In this document: positions 1-8,610 of the stretch, one piece after another
Layout: the number at the start of each line of letters is the position of its first letter
How positions within the stretch are numbered: the stretch's first letter is position 1
Source: Acinetobacter higginsii
Lineage (GTDB): Bacteria; Pseudomonadota; Gammaproteobacteria; Pseudomonadales; Moraxellaceae
Assembly (NCBI RefSeq): GCF_000369525.1
Contig: NZ_KB850072.1
Location: 1,486,760 to 1,550,759, forward strand
DNA: 64,000 bases
Reading direction: 5' to 3'
The notes under the pieces: generated by a model
The model's input: only the letters and a program-made list of their open reading frames with translations
Told to the model about the DNA's origin: nothing
Databases searched by the model: none
Position numbers and translations under genes: made by a program

Positions 1-1587
1 AGATTGCTGCATCTGCGCTTGTTGCTGCATCTGTGCTTGTTGCTGTTGCGCTCTTTGCGCTCGGATTTGTTCGACCGCTTTCTTATCTCGGAAAATCATT
101 GGTGAAGCACCAATAGTGTCTGCATACTCATCAAGGAATTTGTCAGTATCAAACTTGTCGAGAACTTGCGGATCGACTTGAGCAATTTGTCCCACCATTG
201 CAAGCATCTGTTGCAGATTGGATGCACCAGTAGCACGTTGCGCCAAGGCTAAAATTGATACAAACTCGATTTTAATTTCAGAGTTTTGAATTGCTTCAGG
301 CGCTGTTTCACGCAAATATGGCGTAGTGTCTAACACTCGCATCACGCAGATTTCTACTAATGGTCGCAATAGTTCATCGATCTGACGTTCAACCACTGGT
401 CCAAGCATGAGCATTTTTTCTGATTTACGCTCATACACTTCTGTTGCAGTCATCTTGCCTTGATCGTATGCATCGAGCATTAAAAACAAATCTGTGAAAA
501 ATGCTTGTTTTACACGTTCTTGTGATTGCCGAATCTCAGTAAACACACCGTCTACTGCAAACTGCACATTTAACATCGGTTGAACTTGTGCCACGTTGTT
601 CATTGGATTTGGCGAATAGAACGCAATGCCATTGGGCAACGTCTCTTTTTCTTGTCCCTTAAGATATTCAGGCAACAACACTGGTGGATTGACTTGATAA
701 TCAACGCCCTTTGCGAATTGCTGATGCGCTTTCTGCAATGCACGCATATCTCCAAAGCAATCTGTTGCTGGCGATTCGCCGTATACATCACTGCTTGATA
801 CTGTCCAACGTCCGCAAATAACCTCAAAGCTGTGTAATCCGCTTTCACGTAGCAATTTGTCTTGTGAATTTGCTTCATAGTAGATCGATGCGTATTTCAT
901 GTTTTTTGCACCGAATCCCTGTGCTCCTATACGTTGATAAATCGCATGATGCACAACAAATTCTTGCTCAATATTTTCATTTTCATAGGCTGATTTGACT
1001 TGATCAGATACGTTTTCTTCACCAAAAAACGCAATCATATTTTCTACAGTCAATTTGAACTTGCGATATATCCCGTTTGGTTTATTGAATGCATCAACTG
1101 TGATTGCGTACTCACCAAAGGACATGGGAATAAGGTCCATCAATTGAGCATCTTCAGATCTTGGTGCGAGAGCAGCACAAGTGCCGAATGCACCTTCCTG
1201 CAGATAACAATTGTGAACTGTTCTGTAGACGTTGCTTTTTGCAAATGTTGAATAGCAAATATCTTGCAACTCTTTCAGCCATTGCTTGACCATGGTGTCT
1301 TTTTTAAGTTCAGGGTCAGACGCTTCAATAACAAACCATGGTCGGCTTGGTGAACATGTACCAGACAACATCCCTGCTGCAAGAACTTTCAAAGAGTTTT
1401 TGCCTGTGTTATCTACAATCTTTCGCCATGCAGAACGATCGTGCTTTTCTTGGTTTTTAATTGTTTTAATTGCGACAGGCAAAACGTGCAATGCAATCTC
1501 AGCACAATAGTCGTCCATGTCATTGACACGTGTTTGCCAAATCTTATCAAAACGCTTTTTTAGCTTTCTGATTGCATCTTCGTTCAT
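1..1587 (-). CDS. Head-to-tail connector (portal) protein, T7-like; 3' end cut by window
   Basis: The frame is open from ATG at 1,587 to the window edge (529 codons), so the C terminus is missing. The protein fits the podoviral head-to-tail connecting family (Head-tail_con type). Near residue 70 it has the stretch GMLSGTCSPSRPWF, the small-residue/SRPWF motif typical of this family. It forms the dodecameric portal ring at the capsid vertex through which DNA is packaged. The visible C terminus is a Gln-rich tail of QQQAQM-like repeats. It starts 1 base after the stop of the upstream small gene, so the two are probably translationally coupled. The terminase genes lie just upstream on the same strand. 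Confidence 0.88.
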   Translation of the reverse strand, partial: MNEDAIRKLKKRFDKIWQTRVNDMDDYCAEIALHVLPVAIKTIKNQEKHDRSAWRKIVDNTGKNSLKVLAAGMLSGTCSPSRPWFVIEASDPELKKDTMVKQWLKELQDICYSTFAKSNVYRTVHNCYLQEGAFGTCAALAPRSEDAQLMDLIPMSFGEYAITVDAFNKPNGIYRKFKLTVENMIAFFGEENVSDQVKSAYENENIEQEFVVHHAIYQRIGAQGFGAKNMKYASIYYEANSQDKLLRESGLHSFEVICGRWTVSSSDVYGESPATDCFGDMRALQKAHQQFAKGVDYQVNPPVLLPEYLKGQEKETLPNGIAFYSPNPMNNVAQVQPMLNVQFAVDGVFTEIRQSQERVKQAFFTDLFLMLDAYDQGKMTATEVYERKSEKMLMLGPVVERQIDELLRPLVEICVMRVLDTTPYLRETAPEAIQNSEIKIEFVSILALAQRATGASNLQQMLAMVGQIAQVDPQVLDKFDTDKFLDEYADTIGASPMIFRDKKAVEQIRAQRAQQQQAQMQQQAQMQQS

Positions 1588-1588
1588 A

Positions 1589-1873
1589 TTAGCGACCTAA
1601 TAGAGTTTTTTTACCTAAGCGCAAATCTTCATCGCTCACACCTTCAGGATCTGTGTAAAGCGTATTTGCAATGCCGCCTGACATCGAATTCTGTGATTGC
1701 TGCATACGGTCAATCGTTGCAGATGCATCAGGCGTTTTAGAATCTTGGCGTACTGGTGTTGGGGGCGGCGCTTCTACCTTTGCCTTTTTAGGTGCTACAC
1801 CAAAAATCTTTGCTGTTTTATCTAAAACGCTGTTTCCACCGAACATCACATCGGTAATGTTGCTGCTGCACAT
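1589..1873 (-). CDS. Small phage structural-region protein, unknown function
   Basis: A 94-residue protein with no recognised domain. An ATG at 1,888 gives five more residues, but the ATG at 1,873 has GGAGA about 6 bases upstream, so the shorter form is preferred. The protein has a Gly-rich N-terminal stretch (MFGGN), a Pro-rich linker (APPPTP) and a Ser/Gln/Met-rich middle. Its place between TerL and the connector suggests a minor virion or assembly protein. That is inference from position only. Confidence 0.6.
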   Translation of the reverse strand: MCSSNITDVMFGGNSVLDKTAKIFGVAPKKAKVEAPPPTPVRQDSKTPDASATIDRMQQSQNSMSGGIANTLYTDPEGVSDEDLRLGKKTLLGR

Positions 1874-1949
1874 TGCATTTCTCCACATGTCTATTGCATT
1901 TAGCCATTATGCTTTTGCAAATATCTGAATGCCTTGTTTCCTGTTGACA

Positions 1950-3572
1950 CTACGCATAAGGGTCATAATTGCGCCGCGAGTTATTGCCATAAATCGCCTG
2001 TAACACTTTGCGCTTTGGCGTATCAATCTGCGCATTGATAATTGCAGATCCATAATCGGGGCTTCGGCCTAGGCGTTTGATAATGTCTTCACGTGATTCG
2101 ACTTGAATATTCTTGCCTTGCAGAGACCAACGTGGGGCTGTTAAATCTGCAAGCAACTCAGGTTCAGGAGGCAATGCGACAATGCTGTTGTAGGCAGGAT
2201 CTAATGATTCTCGTAGCTGCCACCAAAGTTGCGTGCGCATGTTGTGGAAAGTGAGTTGATTAGATCGGTCAAACGCTGTTGCGGATTGGCGTACATCAAC
2301 AGGAATTACATGCAAACCCGATTGCTTAAGGAAATCGTACGTACTTGCACCCACACCAATCACGTCAACATGGATGGGCGCTTCATCACGCACATGACCC
2401 ACTGCGAAGGATGCAGATGCAGGACCATCTTTTGACATGATTCCTTCAAGTACATTCGCTCTGTTATACCAATGCCCATGCCGTGCATAGCCGATAGTAC
2501 TGTCCTTGCCGCCGCGTGCAACGTCCAGACCATAAGAATCCATAGGAAAATCGCCCTTGTACAAGATGCGCATCTCATCTTCAGGCTTCCAACGTGCTTG
2601 TGCTGCTTCAACCCATTCTGTTGGTATAACTTGCCAAGGATCATCCTCAATACCTGCACCGAAATCGCCGTATAGCATTTGTGACCTCAAAGGTTCAGGC
2701 AAGGATTGCAATGTACTCATGTAGCCCGTTTCCATGTAGTACTTGTTATCTGTCACACGTGCAGGAATGAACGTGCGTGATTTAGGTTTGATGATGTGCT
2801 CAGGTTTGTAGTCATCTTGGTTGAAGTCGTAGACAATTTGGTCATCGATAAGCACAAATGGCTTATTGCTATCAACTTCCTGTTCTTTGCCTTTCACCAT
2901 TGCAAACCAACGTAATTCGCCTGGTGCAGCTGGGTTTGGATATCCCTTTTTAATCCATGGTGCAAAGTAATCAATGACCCATCTGCCCTCTGCGGTTGTT
3001 GGTGGGTTAAAGGTCATTAGCACTTTGGATTTCACATTAGGATCTGATGAACGGTTCCACCCCATCACGAATCGTGCTTGTGATTCGCGAATCTCAGTTG
3101 CTTCGTCCAGTGCTTTTAAGTCATGTGCACGACCTTGCCAACGCTTCTCATCCCCCAGATTGTCTAAGCCGCCAAACTCAATCAGTTTGCCGTTTCCAAG
3201 ATTCCAGAAGGACTTTTGCGAGTTGTAGCCATTCTTGTGGCCTAGAATTTCCTCTGTGCGCTGCACAATGCCGTCTGTCTGTGCTTTTTCACGCCGTACA
3301 ACAAGCACACGCTTATGGATATTGAGCGATGATCCAACGATCAAATCTGTCTTGCCGCCACCCGCTGCACCGCCGTAGCCGATCACGTCAGCTTGAGACA
3401 AATATGCTGCCAGTTGTGGTCCTTCAAGCGGAAACCACACGGGCGCATTAGCAATCAGCTTGCTAATTTCCGCTTGCTCATCATCATCAAGCGACAACAA
3501 ATATTGCTCAATCTGCTGTTCGCTCATATCTGCAAGCAATGCAAGAATCTGATCATCGGCGTTTATCGTCAT
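1950..3572 (-). CDS. Phage terminase large subunit (TerL)
   Basis: The packaging motor: an N-terminal ATPase that drives DNA into the prohead and a C-terminal RNase H-like nuclease that cuts concatemers. With the start at 3,572 (540 aa) the Walker A is GGAAGGGKT at about 67-75, the Walker B is LKALDEA at about 152-158, and a TFNPP coupling motif lies near 187-191. Candidate nuclease acidic residues are D350 (in GLDVARGG), D403, and the Asp of RSPDYGS near the C terminus. An upstream in-frame start would add 28 residues. The ATG at 3,572 is preferred because it shares one base with the stop of the upstream membrane protein gene (TAATG), a usual phage coupling. Confidence 0.93.
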   Translation of the reverse strand: MTINADDQILALLADMSEQQIEQYLLSLDDDEQAEISKLIANAPVWFPLEGPQLAAYLSQADVIGYGGAAGGGKTDLIVGSSLNIHKRVLVVRREKAQTDGIVQRTEEILGHKNGYNSQKSFWNLGNGKLIEFGGLDNLGDEKRWQGRAHDLKALDEATEIRESQARFVMGWNRSSDPNVKSKVLMTFNPPTTAEGRWVIDYFAPWIKKGYPNPAAPGELRWFAMVKGKEQEVDSNKPFVLIDDQIVYDFNQDDYKPEHIIKPKSRTFIPARVTDNKYYMETGYMSTLQSLPEPLRSQMLYGDFGAGIEDDPWQVIPTEWVEAAQARWKPEDEMRILYKGDFPMDSYGLDVARGGKDSTIGYARHGHWYNRANVLEGIMSKDGPASASFAVGHVRDEAPIHVDVIGVGASTYDFLKQSGLHVIPVDVRQSATAFDRSNQLTFHNMRTQLWWQLRESLDPAYNSIVALPPEPELLADLTAPRWSLQGKNIQVESREDIIKRLGRSPDYGSAIINAQIDTPKRKVLQAIYGNNSRRNYDPYA

Positions 3573-3760
3573 TAGAAATGCCCCTTGATCCAATTGATCA
3601 CAATCGCCATAACGACAACCGAGCCTGACACACATGCAAAATAGTAAGAGAGCCATCCCTCAATGCCATGCTTGGTTTTGAACTCTCTTGCGCGAAATCT
3701 TATTACGCTGAGTGAAAGCACAAAGCAAACATAGGTGCAGTAGATTAAATATGTCTTCAT
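3572..3760 (-). CDS. Small two-segment membrane protein; lysis (holin-like) candidate
   Basis: A 62-residue protein with hydrophobic segments at about 3-20 and 36-58 joined by a basic loop (RFRAREFKTKHG). The ATG at 3,760 is preferred over a TTG three codons earlier because it forms an ATGA overlap with the upstream gene and has AAAGG about 9 bases before it. In T7-like phages the holin and spanin genes sit next to the terminase genes, so this is a reasonable holin or spanin-like candidate. No family signature was recognised. Confidence 0.6.
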   Translation of the reverse strand: MKTYLIYCTYVCFVLSLSVIRFRAREFKTKHGIEGWLSYYFACVSGSVVVMAIVINWIKGHF

Positions 3761-3999
3761 TGAAACCAACCTTTCACCAATTCTGGCGATGGCAAAAAGA
3801 TTGTTCCAATTAGCCCAATGATGAATAAAGCCGCAATTAACATGATCCCGTAGTAACGCTTTTGCCCTTTGTATTCATCGTGGTCATCTAGCCCAATAAG
3901 AAATCCGATCCCAATAACACAACCAAACGCATAAAACACCCAACCCCATAAAAACAACAAATGAAAAATCTCGTAACGCTCTATGATATATGCGGTCAT
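3757..3999 (-). CDS. Small two-segment membrane protein; lysis candidate
   Basis: An 80-residue protein with hydrophobic segments at about 12-35 and 49-69 separated by an acidic/basic loop (DDHDEYKGQKRY). Its ATG overlaps the stop of the upstream 45-codon gene (ATGA), and its own stop overlaps the next membrane protein gene the same way. Two consecutive tiny membrane proteins between TerS and TerL suggest a holin/antiholin or holin/spanin pair. This rests on position and topology, not homology. Confidence 0.6.
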   Translation of the reverse strand: MTAYIIERYEIFHLLFLWGWVFYAFGCVIGIGFLIGLDDHDEYKGQKRYYGIMLIAALFIIGLIGTIFLPSPELVKGWFQ

Positions 4000-4133
4000 T
4001 GTTCACCTGCCTTACAGCACGCGCATTGCTCCAACTCAGGCGCGTAATTCATTGTTTTCAAAGCAAAGCTCAAAATTGATATGTGCAAAGAGCTTGGCAT
4101 GTTCTTAATTGATTGCTCAAAGTGTTCACGCAT
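3996..4133 (-). CDS. Tiny phage ORF of 45 residues, unknown function
   Basis: Found by reading the gap between TerS and the membrane proteins. It starts at ATG 4,133, inside the last codons of TerS, and ends in an ATGA overlap with the next gene. The C-terminal part holds a CACC cysteine cluster (residues 37-40). No function can be assigned. The tight overlaps on both sides are the main argument that it is translated. Confidence 0.45.
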   Translation of the reverse strand: MREHFEQSIKNMPSSLHISILSFALKTMNYAPELEQCACCKAGEQ

Positions 4134-4701
4134 CGTTCTTCTCCTTATTCGCTTTTAGCAACTTGGCCAAAGCTGATAGTTTTTTGCTTGCTGCCTTTGG
4201 ATCTGTCAGTGGATTGTCCGGGTCATTACCAAGTTCTAATTTCTCCTTAAACGCCCCGATTGAGATATGTTTGCCAAGTAGCTCAAGGTTTTTTACTTTG
4301 TCTGGCCATTTGATTTTGCGCAGGTAACCAATGAGCGAACGATCTTCACCACGTCCGTCAAATTCCTCCATGTTGTCTAAACCTGAAATGTACTGACGCC
4401 AGATAGGGGGCCAAGTGCTAATTGGTTTTAGTGAAAGGTCATCATTCATGATGTCAATCACATCCATTTGATCAATTTGCACTAAGCGATTTAGAACGTA
4501 ATCCGCATCAACATCCAATCGTTTGATACGTGCATTTTGGGCTTCAGTAATGGCTTTTTGTATTTCAGGTTTTTTTAGGTTCTCGTCGCCAATTGAACCC
4601 GCAGTTCTTGCAGAATACCCTGCGCGAATTGCAGCTTGCGTTGCGTTTAAATCTTTTAGGTATTCATGCACAAATATCTTTTGTTTTCCGCGTAAAGCCA
4701 T
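4126..4701 (-). CDS. Phage terminase small subunit (TerS)
   Basis: A 191-residue DNA-recognition subunit that marks viral DNA for packaging by TerL. The N terminus matches the Terminase_2 family: RGKQKIFVHEYLKDLNATQAAIRAGYS is the typical helix-turn-helix opening, followed by KKPEIQKAI. The C terminus is Lys-rich and acidic. The start overlaps the stop of the upstream gene (TGATG), and an AAGGAGG sits about 8 bases before the ATG. The TerS, lysis-like, TerL order resembles the T7 genome end. Confidence 0.88.
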   Translation of the reverse strand: MALRGKQKIFVHEYLKDLNATQAAIRAGYSARTAGSIGDENLKKPEIQKAITEAQNARIKRLDVDADYVLNRLVQIDQMDVIDIMNDDLSLKPISTWPPIWRQYISGLDNMEEFDGRGEDRSLIGYLRKIKWPDKVKNLELLGKHISIGAFKEKLELGNDPDNPLTDPKAASKKLSALAKLLKANKEKNDA

Positions 4702-4910
4702 CAGATAACCTCCTTATAGCAATACCCATTGCAAATACGTCTAGCCATTTCGTGTGATATGTCATACTTGTGTCCAAGCTGACGCAAAGAAAGGCCCGAT
4801 TTATGTAATTCTCGAATGTTTTTCACATCATCCTCAGATACTTTTGGCGTAGAGCAACGTTTTACCTTGTCTTTCACCACGTACTGCGGAAGAAACGCTA
4901 ATACAGGCAT
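4701..4910 (-). CDS. Small helix-turn-helix protein upstream of TerS
   Basis: A 69-residue protein. Residues about 25-60 read as a resolvase-like helix-turn-helix (VKNIRELHKSGLSLRQLGHKY followed by ISHEMARRI), the type used for DNA binding in Hin-like and transposase-like proteins. It is the first gene of the packaging block and lies just downstream of a large inverted repeat. It may be a packaging cofactor or a regulator of the late genes; the role is unproved. GGAGGG precedes the ATG. Confidence 0.6.
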   Translation of the reverse strand: MPVLAFLPQYVVKDKVKRCSTPKVSEDDVKNIRELHKSGLSLRQLGHKYDISHEMARRICNGYCYKEVI

Positions 4911-4954
4911 GTCGCCCTCCTGCCAAACTGTTAAAATTTTTCGTTTTTGTCTTT

Positions 4955-5058
4955 GGCAGTGCTATTAGTGCTATTTCTTTCTGTTTTTTATAAAAGTCCT
5001 ATATATATAAATAGAAGTTTTATAGAAATAGCCTCGTAATAGCACTAATAGCACTGCC
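4955..5058. repeat. Large inverted repeat made of four 9-bp units (origin or operator candidate)
   Basis: Perfect 21-bp arms lie at 4,955-4,975 and 5,038-5,058. Each arm contains two tandem copies of the nonamer AGTGCTATT (4,958-4,966 and 4,967-4,975; inverted at 5,038-5,046 and 5,047-5,055). The 62-base centre is very AT-rich, with a run of TA steps near 5,000-5,010 and two nested weaker inverted repeats (4,971-4,978 with 5,024-5,031; 4,989-4,995 with 5,018-5,024). It lies between the primase-helicase gene and the packaging block, the largest non-coding gap in the leftward unit. Confidence 0.8.
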
Positions 5059-5123
5059 CCCTATCCCCACAAACACGTAAAATAATGCGAATAAGCAAAA
5101 AGCTACGTGTTCAACCCATAAAC

Positions 5124-7724
5124 CTAATTGTTAGGTGCATCCAAATCCGCAAATTCTGCGGAAACATGCACACGGATTCCTGTAAAGCGTTTAATGCCGT
5201 TTGACCGATAGCTTTGATATTTACTGTTTAAACGACGACTAAGTGATTTAGCCGTAGGGATGTATCTAATTTCGTTTCGCGCTTTTGCGAATTGTTCCCA
5301 ACTCACCCAAAGATTTTGAGAAGATTCTGTAAAATCACCTTCTTCGCAGCATTCACGAATCCAGTCACCAAGCAGGTCCATATCTTCTTTATATTCATCA
5401 CGTGCAGCTTTAGTTTTGCCAGGTTCCCTCAATCCCTCCTGCTGATATTCAAGCGCACCACGCACCAACCAAGCCAAAACGCCTTCAATCTCGGCCAAGA
5501 GCTTTTCTGATCTATTCGTGTCTTTGATTAAGGTCTTGTCAGCGTCATAGTTGCGCTCAAAGGGCACCATCATTAATCGACGCCAGATACCATGGTCACC
5601 GCCTTTGATGATTGGTTTGTGGTTTGTTGGCATGATCGTGGTCCACGTTGGTTTGAACTCAACTGAACCCTTGGCATAAAGACCACGTGCCGTGACCGAT
5701 TCGCCACCTGTCAAGGACTTAACTAGACCCTCTTTTAACTCTTGGTTTTCTTCAGGCTCATTCACATAGACAAAGCGCGAACCACGTAAACGAAGCAAAT
5801 CTTCACGTGCACCTCCTGCGCTGCTCTTACCTGCACCTAAAAACGTTTCGGCTGGGGTTGTCTTGGCATAATCGCCAAGCGCCTTGAAAATGGTTGTAAG
5901 GATGGTGGATTTGCCATTAGAGCCATCACCAAACGGGATGATCATCAAGTTTTCTTTTGGATTGCCTAGAATTGAGTAACCCATCAACCGGCGGAAAAAA
6001 TCTGCCATCTCTTGATCACCAAAGAAAGCATCAAGTACAGTTGCTTCGAATAATGGGCATTTCGCTTTATGGCTGTATTCAACCCCTGTGCTATTGGTAA
6101 TCAGCAAATCCTGATTAGGTTTGACCAAATCGCCCGTGCGTAAATCGACAGCACCGTTGGCACAACCAAGCAGATAAATATCGCTATCCAACTCGTTGAA
6201 TGGTACAAGCACACGCGGATCTGACTGAGCAAGTGACACCATGTTTTTAACCATGAATGCCTTTTGACTTGCAGCACAGAATTGGTAGAACTCAGCACGC
6301 TGGGCATCGTCATCGATCTTTTTAGCTTCATCACCTAAGGCTAAAACAGTTTGCTTTGCGTATTGCTCGACAACCATGTTCACACATGGTTCCCAATAAA
6401 CGCTATTCCACCGATACCAACAACTTGTTTCTGCTACATACATAATCTCAGTGCCATAGGCATCAAGCATTCTTGAAGCATTCCCGAACTCAGTCATCGG
6501 GCGCTTTTGAGCATCATCCAGTGCGATTTGCACCTTCTTGCCACCCATAGCGATATTGATTTCGCGTTGTGTGATAGAGACTTTTGATAATTGCTTGAAT
6601 CGTTGCTGTAATAGGCCAGAAAGTTCAACACGAAGGGCCACATCAGTGCCCGCAACCTTGCCCGCTTCTTTGGCCACAACTTGCAAAAGCTCTTGTGTCT
6701 CTTGGCATTCGGTGATCTTGTTTTTTATATCAGCGAGAACTTTTCGCTTTTCTAAACGAATCTTTTCTTGCTTTGATTCGCGCCCAACTTTGAGTAGCCA
6801 ATGCGCTGTGATGATATTTGAACCTGTTTGCTCAAAGGTCCCCCATCTATATTCGTGGTCTTCAAACGAAGAATAATTGCTTGCTGTTGCTGCCCAGTCG
6901 TTCCAAAGCTGCAAAGCATCATCACTGGCACTGAACTCGTGATGCAAAGACATGCCCACACGAACCCAAGTTTCAAAATCTTCATTGTCGATATAACCTA
7001 AATATTTTTTTGCATCGTCAAGCGACCATCCGATAGTCGCAGTTATATTGTTTAGAAATTCTTCGTCATCATCCAATTCGCTAGACGTCAATGCGCCCAC
7101 TCGTGACTTGCTATTTTTAACGCGCATCAATCCATGTTCTTCAGCCATACGTTCAAACACCTGAACGGCTTCAGCAACTTGCTCTTTGGTAATAACAGGC
7201 AATGAATTAGCGGCAAATTCTGAAATGCCCCCAAAGAAATCTACCCATTCATACGGTTGTTTTGTATCTGGATGCACGTGATATGCGACGAATTGTTGAC
7301 CACGGCCTAACATTTCGATACGCTGCTTTTGTATTTGTTTAAAAGGTTTATCAACTTCTGTAGGGTCTGCAAACCATGCAGAGGTTGATTTTCCCCAATT
7401 CGGTTCCTCTGCTCTATACACAAGCAAAATCTTTGGTGCCCGTCCTATCCGTTCACAGCTCAGCCCAAGATTATCCCGACACCAATCCGCAAATTTATCT
7501 GCCAGCTCTGCATCAGTCACGTCGATATCAACCGCACAGATAGGGAAAGGCCCTTGACCCGTCAGGATGCCCACGCCTTGATTTGCATACTTAGGCACAT
7601 CAATAGCGGTGAGCCGTACATTCTGCCATTCGTCCATCACAGGGCGTTTCATGCCCTGCTTGATAGGAATGATCATGTAATGATTGGCTAAGAGGTTCTT
7701 GCCGTGTTCCTTAAAATAGCTCAC
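5124..7724 (-). CDS. Phage primase-polymerase / D5-like helicase (P4 family)
   Basis: An 866-residue replication initiation protein that primes and unwinds phage DNA. The N-terminal domain (about 1-170) is an archaeo-eukaryotic-type prim-pol with metal-binding AVDIDV at 64-69. A PriCT_2 linker follows (about 240-310, DFETWVRVGMSL...WNDWAA). The C terminus is a D5_N plus superfamily 3 helicase: Walker A GDGSNGKS at about 600-607, Walker B FVYVNEPEE at about 651-659, sensor region IMPTNHKP, and RRLMMVPF. It overlaps the upstream gene by ATGA and is followed by the 4,955-5,058 inverted repeat, a possible target. Confidence 0.92.
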   Translation of the reverse strand: MSYFKEHGKNLLANHYMIIPIKQGMKRPVMDEWQNVRLTAIDVPKYANQGVGILTGQGPFPICAVDIDVTDAELADKFADWCRDNLGLSCERIGRAPKILLVYRAEEPNWGKSTSAWFADPTEVDKPFKQIQKQRIEMLGRGQQFVAYHVHPDTKQPYEWVDFFGGISEFAANSLPVITKEQVAEAVQVFERMAEEHGLMRVKNSKSRVGALTSSELDDDEEFLNNITATIGWSLDDAKKYLGYIDNEDFETWVRVGMSLHHEFSASDDALQLWNDWAATASNYSSFEDHEYRWGTFEQTGSNIITAHWLLKVGRESKQEKIRLEKRKVLADIKNKITECQETQELLQVVAKEAGKVAGTDVALRVELSGLLQQRFKQLSKVSITQREINIAMGGKKVQIALDDAQKRPMTEFGNASRMLDAYGTEIMYVAETSCWYRWNSVYWEPCVNMVVEQYAKQTVLALGDEAKKIDDDAQRAEFYQFCAASQKAFMVKNMVSLAQSDPRVLVPFNELDSDIYLLGCANGAVDLRTGDLVKPNQDLLITNSTGVEYSHKAKCPLFEATVLDAFFGDQEMADFFRRLMGYSILGNPKENLMIIPFGDGSNGKSTILTTIFKALGDYAKTTPAETFLGAGKSSAGGAREDLLRLRGSRFVYVNEPEENQELKEGLVKSLTGGESVTARGLYAKGSVEFKPTWTTIMPTNHKPIIKGGDHGIWRRLMMVPFERNYDADKTLIKDTNRSEKLLAEIEGVLAWLVRGALEYQQEGLREPGKTKAARDEYKEDMDLLGDWIRECCEEGDFTESSQNLWVSWEQFAKARNEIRYIPTAKSLSRRLNSKYQSYRSNGIKRFTGIRVHVSAEFADLDAPNN

Positions 7725-8164
7725 TCGGCACCCCCATCAGCATAGATAGCTCTATAGTCCGCGACGGCTTGCTTTAACCTTGGAATTTCTTTTTCAGCAT
7801 CAACCCCATCTACTCCATGGTACAAACCAAGATCTAGGCTAGACTGAAATAGTGTTATAGTGTTTTTTGTTCCGTTCCAACCACCATTAGAGTGTATTAA
7901 ATCCATACTCTCAACTAATCGTTTCAGTTTAGAAAGGTCTACACACCAACCGTCCTTATACGCTTCAGATAATTCAGCCTCGGTTCTGAAATCGCTATCT
8001 TGCCAATCAGAATTATCCCAATAGCTACCAAAATCCAAAGAGTAATAAGTAGGTTCATCGTCGATCACAACACCAAGATGAGTTGCTGTTTTATCGGGTA
8101 TGTTTGCTAAAGCGTATTTTGCACCAGTCAGACCGAACTTTTGAAAATAACCAATCGTACTCAT
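7721..8164 (-). CDS. Phage hypothetical protein (147 aa)
   Basis: An acidic protein rich in Asp, Tyr and Trp (for example a YWDNSDWQDSDF stretch near 48-59) with no recognised domain. It overlaps the primase-helicase start by ATGA and begins 2 bases after the preceding small gene, with GGGAGGG as ribosome site, so it belongs to the same leftward early operon. Its position next to the primase suggests a replication accessory or an inhibitor of a host function. That is inference only. Confidence 0.7.
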   Translation of the reverse strand: MSTIGYFQKFGLTGAKYALANIPDKTATHLGVVIDDEPTYYSLDFGSYWDNSDWQDSDFRTEAELSEAYKDGWCVDLSKLKRLVESMDLIHSNGGWNGTKNTITLFQSSLDLGLYHGVDGVDAEKEIPRLKQAVADYRAIYADGGAE

Positions 8165-8166
8165 CC

Positions 8167-8319
8167 CTAAGCCCTCCCTTTAATGCAGCCAGAACAATGC
8201 CCGACACCAAAAGACAGGTACCGAGCACCATTTTTAGGGCAATGCGGTTTATGCAAAGAACGGGCTTTCTTTAGCGAAGCCCCGTCGATTTTTGCTAAAA
8301 GAATGTCGCGCTTTTTCAT
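8167..8319 (-). CDS. Small Cys/His-containing phage protein (50 aa)
   Basis: Found by translating the gap between the Cro-like gene and the 147-aa gene. The ATG at 8,319 overlaps the stop of the Cro-like gene (ATGA) and has GGAG about 8 bases upstream. The C-terminal half contains HKPHCPKNG...GHCSGC, a set of His and Cys residues that could bind one zinc ion. It is very basic. Function unknown. Confidence 0.55.
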   Translation of the reverse strand: MKKRDILLAKIDGASLKKARSLHKPHCPKNGARYLSFGVGHCSGCIKGRA

Positions 8320-8573
8320 GCGGTTGCTCCTTTAGATTCGGATAAATCATCGAACTCTTTAGGAGCTGCTACATCAAAGCGCTCAGGGTAAAGCAGTTGC
8401 ATTTCGTTAATTTCACCGTTGAAGAATTGGGCCAGCTTCTCAGCCAATTCCAATGAAGGACGTTGTGCGCCGCTTTCAATCCGTGAAAGGTTCCCTGCAT
8501 CAGATGAAACCGCAGCAGCAACCTCTGCCAGTGAATACTTATGAATTTCTCTAATGCGACGAAGTGGTGTCAT
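8316..8573 (-). CDS. Cro-like XRE-family phage regulator
   Basis: An 85-residue DNA-binding protein divergent from the CI-type repressor. The helix-turn-helix lies at about 14-40 (SLAEVAAAVSSDAGNLSRIESGAQRPS), the standard HTH_3 pattern. A GTG at 8,606 would add 11 residues, but the ATG at 8,573 has AAGGCG 7 bases before it and is preferred. As first gene of the leftward unit it is expected to repress the repressor promoter and favour lytic growth by binding the TTGC-N7-GCAA operators at 8,611-8,712. Its acidic tail is unusual for Cro. Confidence 0.85.
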   Translation of the reverse strand: MTPLRRIREIHKYSLAEVAAAVSSDAGNLSRIESGAQRPSLELAEKLAQFFNGEINEMQLLYPERFDVAAPKEFDDLSESKGATA

Positions 8574-8610
8574 CGTTTTCGCCTTATTTTTTACTAATAA
8601 CTGCACTTAT

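Noticed and set aside
1950..3656. TerL starting at 3,656 with 28 extra residues
   Set aside because: The extra part is Cys- and Leu-rich and overlaps the membrane protein gene; ATG 3,572 with TAATG coupling is better supported.
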